Positions 11,792 to 22,116 of a DNA stretch of 64,000 bases are shown piece after piece. The stretch is taken from NCBI GenBank assembly GCA_010909165.1, contig MU008187.1:128247-192246 (forward strand). The letters are read 5' to 3'. Each line of letters opens with the position of its first letter. Within the stretch, counting starts at the first letter, position 1. A model generated the notes under the pieces. It was given only the letters and a program-made list of their open reading frames with translations, did not search any database and was not told where the DNA came from. Made by a program: the position numbers and the translations under genes. This stretch comes from Anthoceros angustus (taxonomy: Eukaryota; Streptophyta; Anthocerotopsida; Anthocerotales; Anthocerotaceae).

Positions 11792-12487
11792 TCATACCTT
11801 TAACCGCTGAGGTTGGTAGTCTATTAATGAGATATGTTCATTATCATTTGCCGCCCAATATGGTTTAATTAAACTAGCTTGGGAGAGCAAGCAACCCGAT
11901 CTCTTGAAGGCGAGGTTCTTATTCTCACCTTTCATTTTTTGAGGTGTATATACCACTGTAAGTTGTTGAGCTATACCTTGAGCTCGACAAAAATCAGTAA
12001 AAGCATTTGATATAAACTCGCCTCCATTATCGGAACGAAGGGTCTTGAGTTTCTTCTCTGTAAGTCTTTTTGCCCACATCATGTAATCCTTAAAGTACTT
12101 CAAAGCTTCACTTTTGTGCTTGAGGATGTATGTTGTGGTAAAGCGGGAGAAATCATCAATGAAAGTAATGAAGTATCTGCAACCGCTGAAGGATGGTGCA
12201 GAAATTGGGCCACAAATGTCGGTGTGAACTAACTCTAGGGGTGCCTTAGCCCGCTGGGGAGAGTTATTTTGGAAAGGTGCTTGATGTCTTTTAGTGAGGA
12301 CACAAGCTTCACACCATGATAATGGTTCTATCTTAGTAAGGGAAGGGTTTCTATAAAGGTTTCCCTTTGACATTTGTACAAGCTTTTGGCTGTTAGGATG
12401 TCTTAATCTACAATGCCAAAGTACAGTTGTATTGGAGGTGACAGAGTTCTGGGAAGGTACATTAATTTTATCATGTGAGGATCCCAC
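11792..12487 (-). pseudogene. copia-3 GAG-pre-integrase plus integrase, proximal unit (231 codons)
   Basis: One open frame covers the zinc finger (RLRHPNSQKL, CEACVLTKRHQ) and the first integrase segment ELVHTDICGPISAPSFSGCR. It continues through FITFIDDFSRFTTTYILK and LRSDNGGEFISNAF. It then breaks inside the catalytic Glu block: VYTPQKMKGENKNL replaces the expected PQQNGVAE. The first two catalytic Asp residues are therefore intact and the Glu segment is damaged, whereas the distal unit has an intact Glu segment. Confidence 0.85.
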
Positions 12488-12830
12488 TTGGGTGAGAGTT
12501 TATATAACCGTCCTTTATAGTGCCTGCAAATGTTGAGGGACTCGCGAGCTCCATCAAAACTCGGAGTGAAGCGCCTAGGCCCGGATCAGATCTGGATGGG
12601 GAACCTATATGTTTTGATAAATGAATAAAATCGGAGAAGGCTGGCTTATCCTCCCAACCTGCCACCCCATTGGTGGGTGCGAGGCGGTACTGCCATGCCA
12701 TGAGCGCGCCCCGGGAGACGCGTCACTGGCGCCTCCCCATGGTGTTGGGCTCGTGCTCATCGGCCCGCGCCCGCCTCCTCACGCGCTCCCGTCGCGGCGA
12801 CCATCTCTGCGCTCCACGGCGGGGGTGCCT

Positions 12831-13019
12831 CCCGCCCTTTCCGGCTGCCGCCTGCGGTTGGCTGCCTTATGTTCTTGCTGGGCGCATTTGTGACGCCTGC
12901 TTTGCTAGATCGATTGATGCCTGCACTGTTGTTTTGGCATTGTCACCAAGGGTCGCAGTGGAGGAGACCTCCGCGCCTTCACTCAATGCTATTTGGTGTG
13001 TACATCCGCTCCAAGTAGA
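12831..13019. other. Short unassigned segment
   Basis: This lies between the end of the second copia-3 tandem unit and the copia RNase H piece. The upstream 12.70-12.83 kb is GC-rich and belongs to the duplicated unit. I see no gene signature here. Confidence 0.4.
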
Positions 13020-13420
13020 ACGTAGCTGACATGCATTTTCGATCGTCGGGTCTCCAAAGATAACGTGATCAAGATATGTTAAGTTTAACTTGATGCGGGG
13101 TATGCTTATACATTAGTCCTGTGTGCATAGTCCCTTTGAGATACCTGGATATGCGTTTGACGCATTGCCAATGTTGTTTTCCAGGATTCTCCAAAAATTG
13201 TGAGACTGCGCTAACTTCAAAAGATATATCTAGTCTTGTGAAGTTGCTTAAATACCAGATATTACCATGAAGACAGTCCTCCGAGTGGTATCAGTATTAG
13301 CTGAGGTCTCTTTTGAGTGCATGCAATCGCAGTTTATCAATGTGGCTGCTTGGTACGTTAAAGCTCTTGCTGTAGTCGAAGTTGGTTTTTTCTACTAAGT
13401 GGGTCTTCTTGGATCGTAAC
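13020..13420 (-). pseudogene. copia reverse transcriptase C-terminus / RNase H fragment
   Basis: The minus strand reads VSQFLENPGKQHWQCVKRI followed by RYLKGT near 13130-13200, the conserved 'H..A.KRILRYLKGT' segment between copia reverse transcriptase and RNase H. It is a short fragment, out of order relative to the integrase blocks on its left. Confidence 0.7.
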
Positions 13421-13888
13421 TGTGCCTGTTAGCTACTATAGGTTTACAAACTTAGCTTTTACTCATGCTCTCTGGCTTACATAGGCTGCGCGAAGAGACT
13501 TTTTGAAGGCAGCCCACCATTTTCATCAATCCGTGCGTAAGTTTCATCTTCAGCTCCGTTGTTGTTATTTTCTAGGTTCGTGGTGCTGGCATTTTAGGCT
13601 TGGTTTGCAATGTGGCGTGCTCTCTGTCGTCGGTATTTTAAGCCTTTGGCTTCTACAGTCCAGTATGTAATAGCAAGAAAAGCTATATCCAAACTGTCTG
13701 GCTAAGGGTTGGCATCTGTCTCCTTCACTTTGCCTAACTTGATAATGGCTTTGTATGCAGGCAAGATTGAACGACTCAACAAGTGTCCTTTTCTGTTTCA
13801 GTACAAGTTCAGGGCCAAAGCGTAAATAAGTACCTCGGGTAGGTACCACTTCTGATGTTTGACAATTTTGATTATGATAATTTTTGAC
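13421..13888. other. Flank of the small TIR element, no gene assigned
   Basis: About 90 bp here (13539-13625) are homologous in direct orientation to 15729-15815 on the other side of the small TIR element. Just before the element, 13870-13888 is a partial extra copy of the terminal sequence (attatgataatttttgac). No protein signature is visible. Confidence 0.5.
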
Positions 13889-13911
13889 AACATGATAATT
13901 TTTGAAGGGGG
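13889..13911 (+). repeat. Left terminal inverted repeat of the small TIR element
   Basis: This is a 23-bp perfect match to the complement of 15699-15721. Inward of it come subterminal blocks AACCCTCTTC and ACCCCCTTG, spaced like the AACCCCCTTC blocks at 41020-41050 in the large element. Confidence 0.85.
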
Positions 13912-14274
13912 GGAATATAGTAACCCTCTTCGGTCGAAACAACACCCCCTTGTCACATTTTACACCCTTTCTGTGATAGCATATCTGCCAAGCTTTGATA
14001 ATGGGCATACCCTTTTTGAGTCCATACTTTTGATAACAGACGCACTTTCAATTCTACACCCCAGAACTAGAGCAGTGTAGGGCGCGGGCTCATCTGCATT
14101 CTTGTAGAAAGCGTAGTGGGCTACGGTTTGCATCTGTTTATTACAACCGAAAACATTTACTTTTCAAGTGGTGGAACATAATACAAATCATGCCTGTACT
14201 TGCGAGAGTCTCATTTCAGTATTTGTGAAAACCTTGTAACAAACAACTGCTAAAGGAGGAAGTGGTCATCAGCA

Positions 14275-14598
14275 TCAACAATAGTTAGTCAAGAGGGCGG
14301 CCTGGCGAGTGTCCATGCCTTGCGCCGATACTGAGTCAAGGACCATCGCTAAATTCCGAAGGCGGTCCATATCCTCCGCGTCAAAGTTGTCATTCTCCTC
14401 CAATGCTTGCTCGTATTCATTAGTATAATTCTTGGGCTGAGCTTCAGATGGTGTCGAATGCCACACAGCATTTAGGGTCTGCTGACCCTCATGCAAAAGC
14501 TCGCCAGTCCTAGTTTTCAACCTTCTAGCACTCAATGCAACCACTTGGGCTTTAAGGCAATGCCAGCGTCCTTTAAATGAACAAAGTTGGTTGCCCAT
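14275..14598 (-). pseudogene. C-terminal fragment of the ParB-methyltransferase protein
   Basis: This open frame of 107 codons contains VVALSARRLKTRTGELLHEG followed by QQT. The large element has VVPLSARRMA, an in-frame stop, then AGDLLEEGQQT at the same distance, so the two are homologous. After this point the frame continues through an acidic, helix-prone stretch (EYEQALEENDNFDAEDMDRL) to a stop at 14275. The methyltransferase core and ParB domain are absent. Orientation relative to the left TIR is the same as in the large element. No function is expected for the fragment itself, although the TIRs could be moved in trans. Confidence 0.75.
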
Positions 14599-14699
14599 GC
14601 GCCCATGCTAGCGTCCTTAAAATCAACAAAGTTGGTTTACTAAGATGGAAGAGGTTTTGAACTCAAGACCTATATGTGGTTTTCACGTGCAGAAGTGGA

Positions 14700-15315
14700 T
14701 CATACAGCCCGACCGCTTCAAATGCCGGATGAAGCTTTGTTGGATGAGGCATTATTGAGGGACCTACCACAGCGTAATATGTACTTGGGGGCATATCAAA
14801 ATGCCGGAAGGCAACAACGGGAATGGCATGGATGAATGGGGATCACATAACGGAAATTCGGAAGAGGATGTTTCTGGCAGTGACGTGCACTACGGACACG
14901 CTTAACAGGCCATTCTGGATTGGGGAGGTCATTGACGCGAAGCTAGATGCATCACGACCTCACCTTTCTATCCACAGTGACCGGAGCATGATGCGTATTT
15001 AAGGGAGATATGTGCGTGAATACATAGTCCGTCAGAAAAGCAACCCATCCGGGTCCGATGCCGAGGAGAAAAGGGAATAAGGTCCATTACCCAAAAAACA
15101 TATAGGAGGTGTGGAATGAACAAATATCCCAGATTATGGGTTTGTGTTGAACGCACGGAAACATTTGTATGCGGTGGACAAAAAAGCGATAAGGGATAAG
15201 CTCTGCAAGTTGTGCAGCTTCATACAACCTGCGAGTCGAAGTGCCGGATAGTGATGGCAATGCTGGAGAAGTTGGACCAAGTGATGACGAAGGATTAAAC
15301 TCTGGGGATGAGTGA
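14700..15315 (+). pseudogene. C-terminal fragment of the DUF7869-like protein
   Basis: Plus-strand frames give DEALLRDLPQRN, then RPFWIGEVIDAKLDASRPHL, then DYGFVLNARKHLYAVDKKAI, then an acidic tail DSDGNAGEVGPSDDEG and a stop at 15313-15315. The large element shows the matching blocks at 63310-63800 (VPDEAILEDVAKRTPQR, GLGKLIVRLDVEEPHF, YYGFGLN..KHLYSIDKK, DSDEDGEDIGP). Several frame changes are needed within 14.8-15.1 kb. The catalytic-looking upstream part of the protein is deleted. Confidence 0.7.
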
Positions 15316-15698
15316 AACTCAAATCACGGATTGTCCCGAGGTCCCAGAGTGAATATTGTACGTCCGGTTCCAGATGTTACCGTGTTTTGGAGATACCTTG
15401 TCCGTGGCTTTTGTTGTATCCTTACTAAACCACATTTTCCTTCCGGAACTGAATTTATGGTGGTCCCTTCCCGGCAGAAACGGCTTTCCTTATAGGTCCC
15501 GCTTTGCATTAATCCAATAGGTTCGAGATTGCGACCACCATTCGACAGAGACATTGCTGGTTGGAAAGCAGCATCTTTATCGGGTGACACCTTTTTTTTC
15601 AAAGATGTTTTCCGGAATTAATAATAAACGCTATTTTAGGGCCCATCAAAAACCCCCTTCAGAGGTTATTTACGGAAAACCCCCATCGGGATTATTCA
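15316..15698. other. Right subterminal region of the small TIR element
   Basis: This lies between the gene end and the right TIR. ACCCCCTTC blocks occur at 15652-15660 and in the TIR, with a related acccccatcgg between them. An open minus frame (15324-15602) has no recognisable family signature. By analogy, the right end of the large element should lie a few hundred bases beyond position 64000. Confidence 0.55.
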
Positions 15699-15721
15699 CC
15701 CCCTTCAAAAATTATCATGTT
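15699..15721 (-). repeat. Right terminal inverted repeat of the small TIR element
   Basis: This is the exact reverse complement of 13889-13911. The flanking base triplets (gac on the left, gaa on the right) do not give a clear target duplication. Confidence 0.85.
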
Positions 15722-15728
15722 GAAGCAT

Positions 15729-16490
15729 GCGTAACTTTCGTCTTCAGGCTCCTTTGGTGGCCTGTTATCATTCTAGGTTCGTGGCTGTGCCATTTGAGGC
15801 TTGGTTTGCAGTGTGGCTTGCTACTATATACACAAGTGTGTCAATCAGTATCGGCCACTGCAGTTGCGCGTGTACTCTCTACAGTATATGATTTTAATAG
15901 TATGTCTCAGTGTGCAATAACAAAGGAACTTCTCATGCAGGCACATCCAGAAGATTGAAAGCTAGCAGTGCTTGCCAGGCGATCTCGTAATCTAGCAACA
16001 AAATTACTCAGACGTTGTTCCAATGGGGCTATGGTCCCCGCATCACCATACCGATTACTCGATCATGCAATTATTGTTTGCTGTTCTAGAATGTTCAGAA
16101 AGTAATAGGCCTTTTGTTGTAGGGAAAGTGGACCCCGAAAAGAATAAGATCGGCCGCACAACATTGCGCTTGTTGAATGGTCCAAGGCCAAGACGGCAAG
16201 GTGTAGATTAGACGTTTTCCTATATCACAATGTGTGCTTTGCGTGGTGTAATATGATCATGCAAATAGTATGTCTCAGTGTGCATTGACAACAGAACCTC
16301 TCATGTAGGCACATCCCGAGGATTAAAAGCTGGTAGTGCTCGGAATCAAGCAACGAGTCCAGGTTATCGACGATGTTTCTTCATAGGTATGGTCGTGTGT
16401 GCCACAGACCTCTGCATGCCGGTTACTCGATCATGCAATTATTGTTTGATGTTCTAGAATGCGTTTGGAAAGTGACAGCCCCGACGCAAT
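15729..16490. repeat. Diverged direct repeats, including a tandem of about 370 bp
   Basis: 15890-16240 and 16258-16490 are diverged tandem copies: both carry tagtatgtctcagtgtgca, a variant of ctcatg(c/t)aggcacatcc, and ttactcgatcatgcaattat. The 15729-15815 part also matches 13539-13625. The ...tgcaggcacatcc stretch resembles a 3' splice site, so these may be remains of an intron-containing gene. I cannot name it. Confidence 0.6.
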
Positions 16491-16559
16491 GGTATAAGGT
16501 CAATTTGTCTTTTTCTTTCTTTGACTTTACTTGATGTTCTCTTCCTTTTATCTGATATC

Positions 16560-17308
16560 ATTGTTTTGGAGAAAGCGACTACAGGAGTGTCCAGCAAGAC
16601 AATATGGAAAGTGCACCGCTAAACAAACAAGTTCCCGACCATGGGGATCCAAGATATGGCAACAGACCGAAGATGGAGCTTCCACTCCTAGAAATACGAA
16701 AAATCGTCGAGAAAGGTAAGAATAGCTTTCTTGTTTCCTTTTCCCTTGTCTATATGACTAATAATAATTGTCCCTTCCAATCGTTTCAGAACATACTATG
16801 TTTTTATCCATAAACAAACAAGACTTGCAGCTCCTTCGCGCGATGCCTTATGAACTCAACAAAATTAAGAAGGTAAAATTAAGTCTCATGACTGGAATAT
16901 TGACATTTCATTTCCTTATAATACTCGCTTTCTAATTATCATTTTTCATTCTTCAGAAGATAAAAAAGAATTTTCGCACAACAGCTCAGTTAGAGTTGGA
17001 GACTCTGACTCTTGTCAACAGATTCAATGAGCATCAACTTTCTGTTGAATCGCTGTTGGAGGTATTTATAAACCAATTCTTTAGCATATTTAATAAAGTT
17101 GGGAAACTTATAGAGGTGTGTAATAGATTGCTGCAGAACAGGCAGCTGCGGCAAAGGAAATCAAGGACAAAATAGATATCGTTGATAGAAAATCGACAAT
17201 GTTGGCTCCCATCAGGTGAGGCAAATATCACTCTTATTTCGCTTTGAGGTTTACATACTTACCTAACTTCATTCTCACTTTATGTAGAGTCAAAAAGGCA
17301 AGCGGAAA
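16560..17308 (+). CDS. Unrecognised intron-containing gene, helical protein (model)
   Basis: A series of short reading frames is separated by GT-AG intron-like gaps. Candidate exons end at gaaaaatcgtcgagaaag|gtaag (16713), lie at about 16829-16871 (MPYELNKIKK), 16956-17061 (NFRTTAQLELETLTLV then NRFNEHQLSVESLLE) and 17128-17216 (IAAEQAAAAKEIKDKIDIVD), and end RVKKASGK with a stop near 17308. Exons 2 to 4 join in phase 0 without stops and the final junction splits a codon. The first exon does not join cleanly in frame. The product is charged and helix-prone. I recognise no family and cannot exclude a transposon-derived gene. Confidence 0.5.
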
Positions 17309-17324
17309 ATGAGCTTGATGCTTA

Positions 17325-18165
17325 GGCACCAAAGTATGGCCCTAACCAAGAATTTTCTGAATTTGGCAAATGGATGGAGAACTACCAATATCCCAAAATA
17401 TTCCAAAATTTCAAAAACAAGTATGTTCCTATTGGGGAACATAATATTCAAGTTCTAGTAGAGTCAATCCTCAAGGAAGATGGCTCCACTCCAACACTTC
17501 AGGAACATAGGGAGATTCAAATGAGTGAGTAATCTTCTTTCTTTCGAATTAGCTCTACAATATTTTGCTGCAATTAAACTGCAATATCTTTACTGTTTAA
17601 TCATATTCTGCAATATCTTTACTGTTTTATCATATTTCTGAGATTGCAATTGCACTTGAAAACAAAGAGCTCAAAACCAAAGATTTGCTGGCTCTCATGG
17701 AGGATCTGGAGACAACAAAGAATATTAAAAAGGTAAATCATGGCTATTTCATTTTCTTTAGACAAGATGTAAATTGTAACGTAAATGTATGTGCTTTCCA
17801 GAACTTGCGATCACACTTCCGTAGTATTGGAAATCTCCACAGCACTTGTTTAACATTGGTCAACAAGGTATATACAAAGCAGAATCAACTTTGACTTGAA
17901 ATGGAGGTTAGTGACTAACTTGTTTGCACCGTTTGTAGTTTTCGGAGAGCCAAAAGGAGTTATTCGCACTCTTTGAGGTTAGTGCATGAGGTTAAAAAAT
18001 ATTTAGTGCATGCTAAATTCTGATGAGAAATACTTTGGTTGCAGAAATACTCCCATATGAATGAAAATTTGAAAATAATAATTTTTCTTTCTGGACCATA
18101 TAACTATCAAAGAAGAAACTATTATTATGAAGAAGAAGCATCACCAAATGACATGCAGAAATAGC
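17325..18165 (+). CDS. Second set of small exons, unrecognised coiled-coil-like protein (model)
   Basis: Starting after an acceptor-like cttag near 17325, one exon reads KYGPNQEFSEFGKWMENYQY then PKIFQNFKNKYVPIGEHNIQ to about 17522. Further exons are IAIALENKELKTKDLLALME (17644-17733, donor gtaaat), NLRSHFRSIGNLHSTCLTLV (17802-17866), FSESQKELFALFE (17940-17979) and KYSHMNENLKIIIFL onward, ending at a stop near 18163. Acceptors (tttccag, tttgtag, ggttgcag) and donors fit GT-AG and most junctions are phase 0. The junction near 17525 is not clean. It may belong to the same transcript as the previous entry. No family is recognised. Confidence 0.45.
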
Positions 18166-18360
18166 CGTTTACACTCCGTCAATGCCGGTGGAAGACAATT
18201 AAAATATAGTTTCCAACAAACTGTTCAAAGTTACCAACGAACCGTTATAAAGGTGGTTAAAGACCTGGTAAAAACTAAGCACTTGCGAACTTGTGAAAGT
18301 GCTTTAATCTTAAGAAGAGAAAAAAATATTATACATCGGGTACACCAAGCAACAACTCTT

Positions 18361-18408
18361 GAATTTTCTAACAGACCGAGGCGGGAGCCTCGGTCTGTTA
18401 GAAAATTC
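18361..18408. repeat. Perfect hairpin, 22-bp arms, 4-base loop
   Basis: The arm at 18361-18382 begins gaattttctaacagaccgag and is exactly complementary to 18387-18408, with loop ggga. It is AT-rich at the base and GC-rich at the tip. It sits just left of a second hairpin and of the point where homology between the two CCD regions begins. Confidence 0.9.
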
Positions 18409-18432
18409 AGCCGCTAGCGCCCTTACGCCAAG

Positions 18433-18496
18433 GAACGGACGCGCGTCGGGGCCGCGACCGTTCTCGACAGTGACGCCCCGACGCGCGTCCGTTCCC
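18433..18496. repeat. Perfect GC-rich hairpin, 21-bp arms, 22-base loop
   Basis: The arm at 18433-18453 begins ggaacggacgcgcgtcgggg and is exactly complementary to 18476-18496. The sequence right after it is ctaat. Helitrons end in a hairpin followed by CTRR and insert 5' of T, so this could be a Helitron-like 3' terminus. The stem is longer and closer to the end than is typical, so that reading is tentative. Confidence 0.85.
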
Positions 18497-18555
18497 TAAT
18501 ACTTGCACCTTGCGTTGTGGGGCATGCTCCTCAAAAGTCCTTCAAGCAGCGCTGC

Positions 18556-21500
18556 TCAGTGGGAGTCTTTGCTTCTGGCGAGCACGTGCTCCGGCTGTTC
18601 CTCATAAAAATACGTGCCGTGATAACCATAGGGAACTCGCTGCGGAAGTTGCAGCTTTGCAGCAGGCTCTCCGCTGAAGTTCTGTGCATCTATGATGTAC
18701 AACTGCAACACATCAACGCCCCTTTTCTTGTGAGGATAGGAACACCACATGGCCTTGTGCTGAGTCCTGAATACATACTAATTTCAAAGCATAAGGTTGG
18801 GTGGGATGGGACGGAGCAAAAGGCCGGTCTTACGTAGGAGATTCCTGCTTCCTCGTTGTGAACATAGGCAACCACCCATCCGTCATCCTCGTCCTGGGAA
18901 TTGGGCCTTGCCACAAAGGATGGTTCTGACACTCCCCAGCCGGTTCCCAGGTCATGAAACTCCACCTTCAACTCCTGAAGGCAACAAGTGCTCAGCAGAT
19001 TACATAGTCAGTTGGAGCATCAATGCTACTACAACTGGCTGTTAAAACATTCCGAAATGCAGCGAACCTCCTTTGCAGATTGTGGGAATGTCAGCTTGGC
19101 CCAACCTTTCATAGGGGGGACACCTGCAAGATCACGCACGTACAGCTGTAACAATCGCCAGGGACAATTAAGAACTGGATGGAGAACAGTGTATGGTCAA
19201 TTGTGGGCAGTGCATACTAGTATATTCCCTCGCCTTTTCCGTGTTGCACAGAGTCATGTAGCCGTATTTGTTCTTGATACCGGTGTAAGAATGGTTTATG
19301 GTTGGACATTCCCCAGAGAAGGTGTATCCCGAGAGATCACGCTCCGAAACATCACCTGTGCCCAGAAAAGGGTTGCCGTTGAACGATACCATTTACAAAG
19401 GGCTGCTGGGCCTAGCTTCGTGTTGTGATGTTCAGGAAAGGTACCTGTAACCATATTAAAGCGCCACTCGTAGACATACCCGGCCAGGGATCCGTCCATG
19501 GCAGGATCCGGTGCATGTTTAGGATCCACATTCTGCAGACCCCGAGCCCACCACTCCTTTCGATCTGCTTCGTTTGGCAAAGGAATGATGGGTCTTCTTG
19601 ACCGGACCCCAATCACTACAACCTACCCCATGATTCACATGATTATGGCGTCAATCGATATCAGCTCGGTTTCAGGAGAATCCAAAATGCATGGCCAGAA
19701 TGGAATCGATTCTTCCAGAATGGTGAAACAAGTCCTCACCTCGTCACCATCCTCGAAGGAATTCACCTTGTGCCACGAGTGGCCTGCCTCTACAGGAAAC
19801 CACTTTGTAGACTTGCTGTCACCATAGCGAGGGAGTATCCCAACTCGGCATGCGTAATTCTCTTCAAACTCCACCAGGCTGCGATCCAGCAGCCGAGCAG
19901 GTTCAGAGCAGGCACGAAGGGTTTGGGTGCGCCAGGCGGTTGCTGTAGATGCTCACCTTCCTCCTCTCAAGAGGCGACACACGTTGATGACGAGAGGAAA
20001 GTCGAAGAAGATAGTGTAGCTGCAAGAGGAAACACCACCACTGTCACTCCGCATTGAGCTTGCAACTTCCGGCATCGTCCCGCGCACGAATGAAATGAAC
20101 AGACCGTCTTGTGATGGCAAGCTCGTGGCAAAAGACACAGCGGTCCAGCTCCAAGTCGATTTTATGTACTAGCCTGTCACCATCAGCTGCACATCCCAGT
20201 GCCATCCACAGTTTCAAGTCCTCGTAACTGTATTTGTGTGACAAGGGGAGCGGGAGCATGCCAAACACGTAGTTCTCACCAGACCATACTGCAAGCTGGC
20301 AATAGGGCCTGAAGGGGCTGAAGCCAAAGATGACCAGCTCCTTCGTTTCTGGGTCACGCTGAACACATTTGTAACCACAATCACGTAAGAATTGTCTGAC
20401 ATAATATTCCCAGGGAAGAGAGCTCCGGGTGGAATTCATGACTGGCACGTAGATGCTTTACCTGGGGGTGAGACGTGACGCGACGGGTCCATTGGCCGTT
20501 ACAGCCATCCCAGGCAGCGATGGTGGTAAGGTCTGACAGATTGAACTCGTGGGGAAGGTCGCCTTCAGCAATGGCGAAGTACCTTCCAGCGTGTTGGAAC
20601 ACATGAGTATTGCATGTGGGCTTGGTCACCTTAAAAAACCGCATCTCCATGGGGACACATTCACGACAGCGGCATGTGGAGTGAGCGCAGTTGCTGACTC
20701 AGTCTACAGGTGCATGATGGTGATGGTGGTGGTGATGGATACCAGGTTGAAGAAATGGCTCAGGGCGATAGCCCCAGCATCCCCATGGAAGGACGTCAAC
20801 CAAACGCGCCCTCCTCTCTCCTTTTCAAGCTCGTAGCATTCCGTGCTAACATATCTGTTGAGGTAAGCAGCCGTTCCTCCCTCCTCGAAGTAGGTTGCGT
20901 GAAGCATCCCATCAGCCTCAAATGGGTGGTACTCCAGTAATCCGAAGGGGCTACTCATGCCGTTCCCTCCAAACTGAGGATTGGGACCTGCACAGCCAGC
21001 GCCACTCTGCTCCATTCAAACTCCCTCCCATCCCCGACAGTGACAGACAGTCTTCAGACCCCTCTTCGGGTCAGAGAAATTTGCACATGACTGGTGAACA
21101 TGTTCCCAGGCCACTCACCATTCCTAACGTACACTCCAGGTGGGAAGTCTGTCGGAATGGCCCCAGACACCACCCGCACCGCCGTCTTCTTCCCAATCTC
21201 CGCCACAGGAGCCCAATTCTCCTGCAGACACGCATTTCAGTATTGTTCTCTTTCCAGTGTCAGAAACGTGCAGAACCTGCAACTGCCAAAGAATGGGCAC
21301 CGGATTCCCAATCTGAACAGACTTGTCATGCACTACTACCACCCACCGCGAAATGATTGACAGAGAACTGTGCTTCTTTGAACAGCGAGTGCGCCACTTG
21401 AGTCAGAACCCGCTCCCTGACGCCGTTGGCAATTCTTCCAATCTTCTGCAACAAATTCACCTGTTTCTGAACAGGCTTCACAAAGCTGGGCTCGGAAGCT

Positions 21501-21821
21501 CCCTCAACAACAGCCTGACGGCGCGAATCATGGACATCCCGCCAAGCAGCTGGCTCCTCTATCTCAAGTACTCGGCAGCGTACATCCGCTCCTCGCGCTT
21601 CCTGCAGTGACACATCCAGGCTTTAATCAAATTTGATCTTCGCACCACTGCCCGCATCCGAAATGAACCTGTACTGATCCAATCGCGCCAAACCCACAAA
21701 CCGTTTTGAGAGGCGGACACCAGGATTGCCCCCTGAAGCTCAGCAGTGTGGAGTCGGTCGGAGAAGTTGGACATGTCCCACTTCCGGGGAGCCTCCGTGC
21801 AAGGTGCGGAGCAGAAGCCAT
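18556..21821 (-). CDS. Carotenoid cleavage dioxygenase, copy A
   Basis: This is a multi-exon member of the carotenoid oxygenase (RPE65/CCD) family, which uses Fe(II) to cut conjugated double bonds of carotenoids or apocarotenoids with O2. It starts at MASAPHLARRLPGSG and has a basic, Ser/Thr-rich N-terminus that could be a plastid transit peptide. Four iron-ligand His segments are visible: TSHPQV (20465), FCHELAIT (about 20125), SWHKVNSFEDGDE (about 19765) and VPYGYHGTYF (about 18610). Other family blocks are FQHAGRYFAIAEGDLPHEF, DPETKELVIFGFSP and RVGILPRYGDS. A 1-base loss near the end gives the C-terminus ARSKDSH instead of the ARSKDFPLSSAA of copy B. About 90 bp near 21610-21705 are absent from copy B and may be an extra intron. 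Confidence 0.85.
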
Positions 21822-22116
21822 GGCCGATTCCAACGTCAACGCAAGCGTGTCTGCCCGCGCACTCCTGGTGATGGAGAACAGCGTAATTTGAAGAGGAGGA
21901 GAGTGCAGCAATCTGATGAAGAGGAGGAGGCTGTGGCAGTCGCAGTCAGCCGACTGAGTGCCGTGCGCCTGCTGCTGTGGAGGTTGAGCAGGTTCCGGTT
22001 CTGTGGATCCAGGATTTGCATGGAAGAAGAAGAAGTAGACTCTTATAGTCCCTCGAACAGAATTGTTCCATCCTGTTTCAACTTGACCCATAGGGGACTT
22101 GCACTAAGGGCATCCA

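Larger units (their letters stand above)
10030..12830 (-). repeat. Direct tandem duplication of about 1.4 kb (10030-11431, 11432-12830)
   Basis: Each unit starts at a gctcctcctcctacaatat-like stretch and runs through integrase and GAG-pre-integrase to a GC-rich segment with ccccatggtgttgg. The copies match over long runs but differ by many 1-10 base indels, again mostly at CG, CAG and CTG sites. The first unit keeps an open integrase frame (10052-10714). The second keeps a longer GAG-pre-integrase to integrase frame (11792-12487). Confidence 0.85.
9837..13420 (-). mobile_element. Ty1/copia retrotransposon 3, internally rearranged
   Basis: On the minus strand the order is a GAG-pre-integrase and integrase block (12487-11792), a second copy of the same block (11103-10052), then reverse transcriptase (9836-9100) in the inverted-repeat arm. 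A detached copia reverse-transcriptase/RNase H piece lies at 13420-13020, upstream of where gag would be expected, so a further fragment has been joined here. No LTRs are recognised. Confidence 0.75.
13889..15721. mobile_element. Small TIR transposon, deletion relative of the large element at 40987
   Basis: The ends are perfect 23-bp inverted repeats: AACATGATAAT...GAAGGGGG at 13889-13911 and its complement at 15699-15721. The same terminus, with two changes, opens the large element at 40987. Inside, the minus frame 14275-14598 matches the C-terminus of the large element's ParB-methyltransferase, and plus-strand sequence 14700-15315 matches the C-terminus of its DUF7869-like protein. Everything between those two 3' ends is missing, as in a non-autonomous internal-deletion derivative. 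The element is 1833 bp. I could not identify a convincing target-site duplication. Confidence 0.85.

Noticed and set aside
13889-15721. Assignment to the PIF/Harbinger or piggyBac superfamily
   Set aside because: No TWA or consistent TTAA target duplication is seen, and the encoded fragments match neither transposase.
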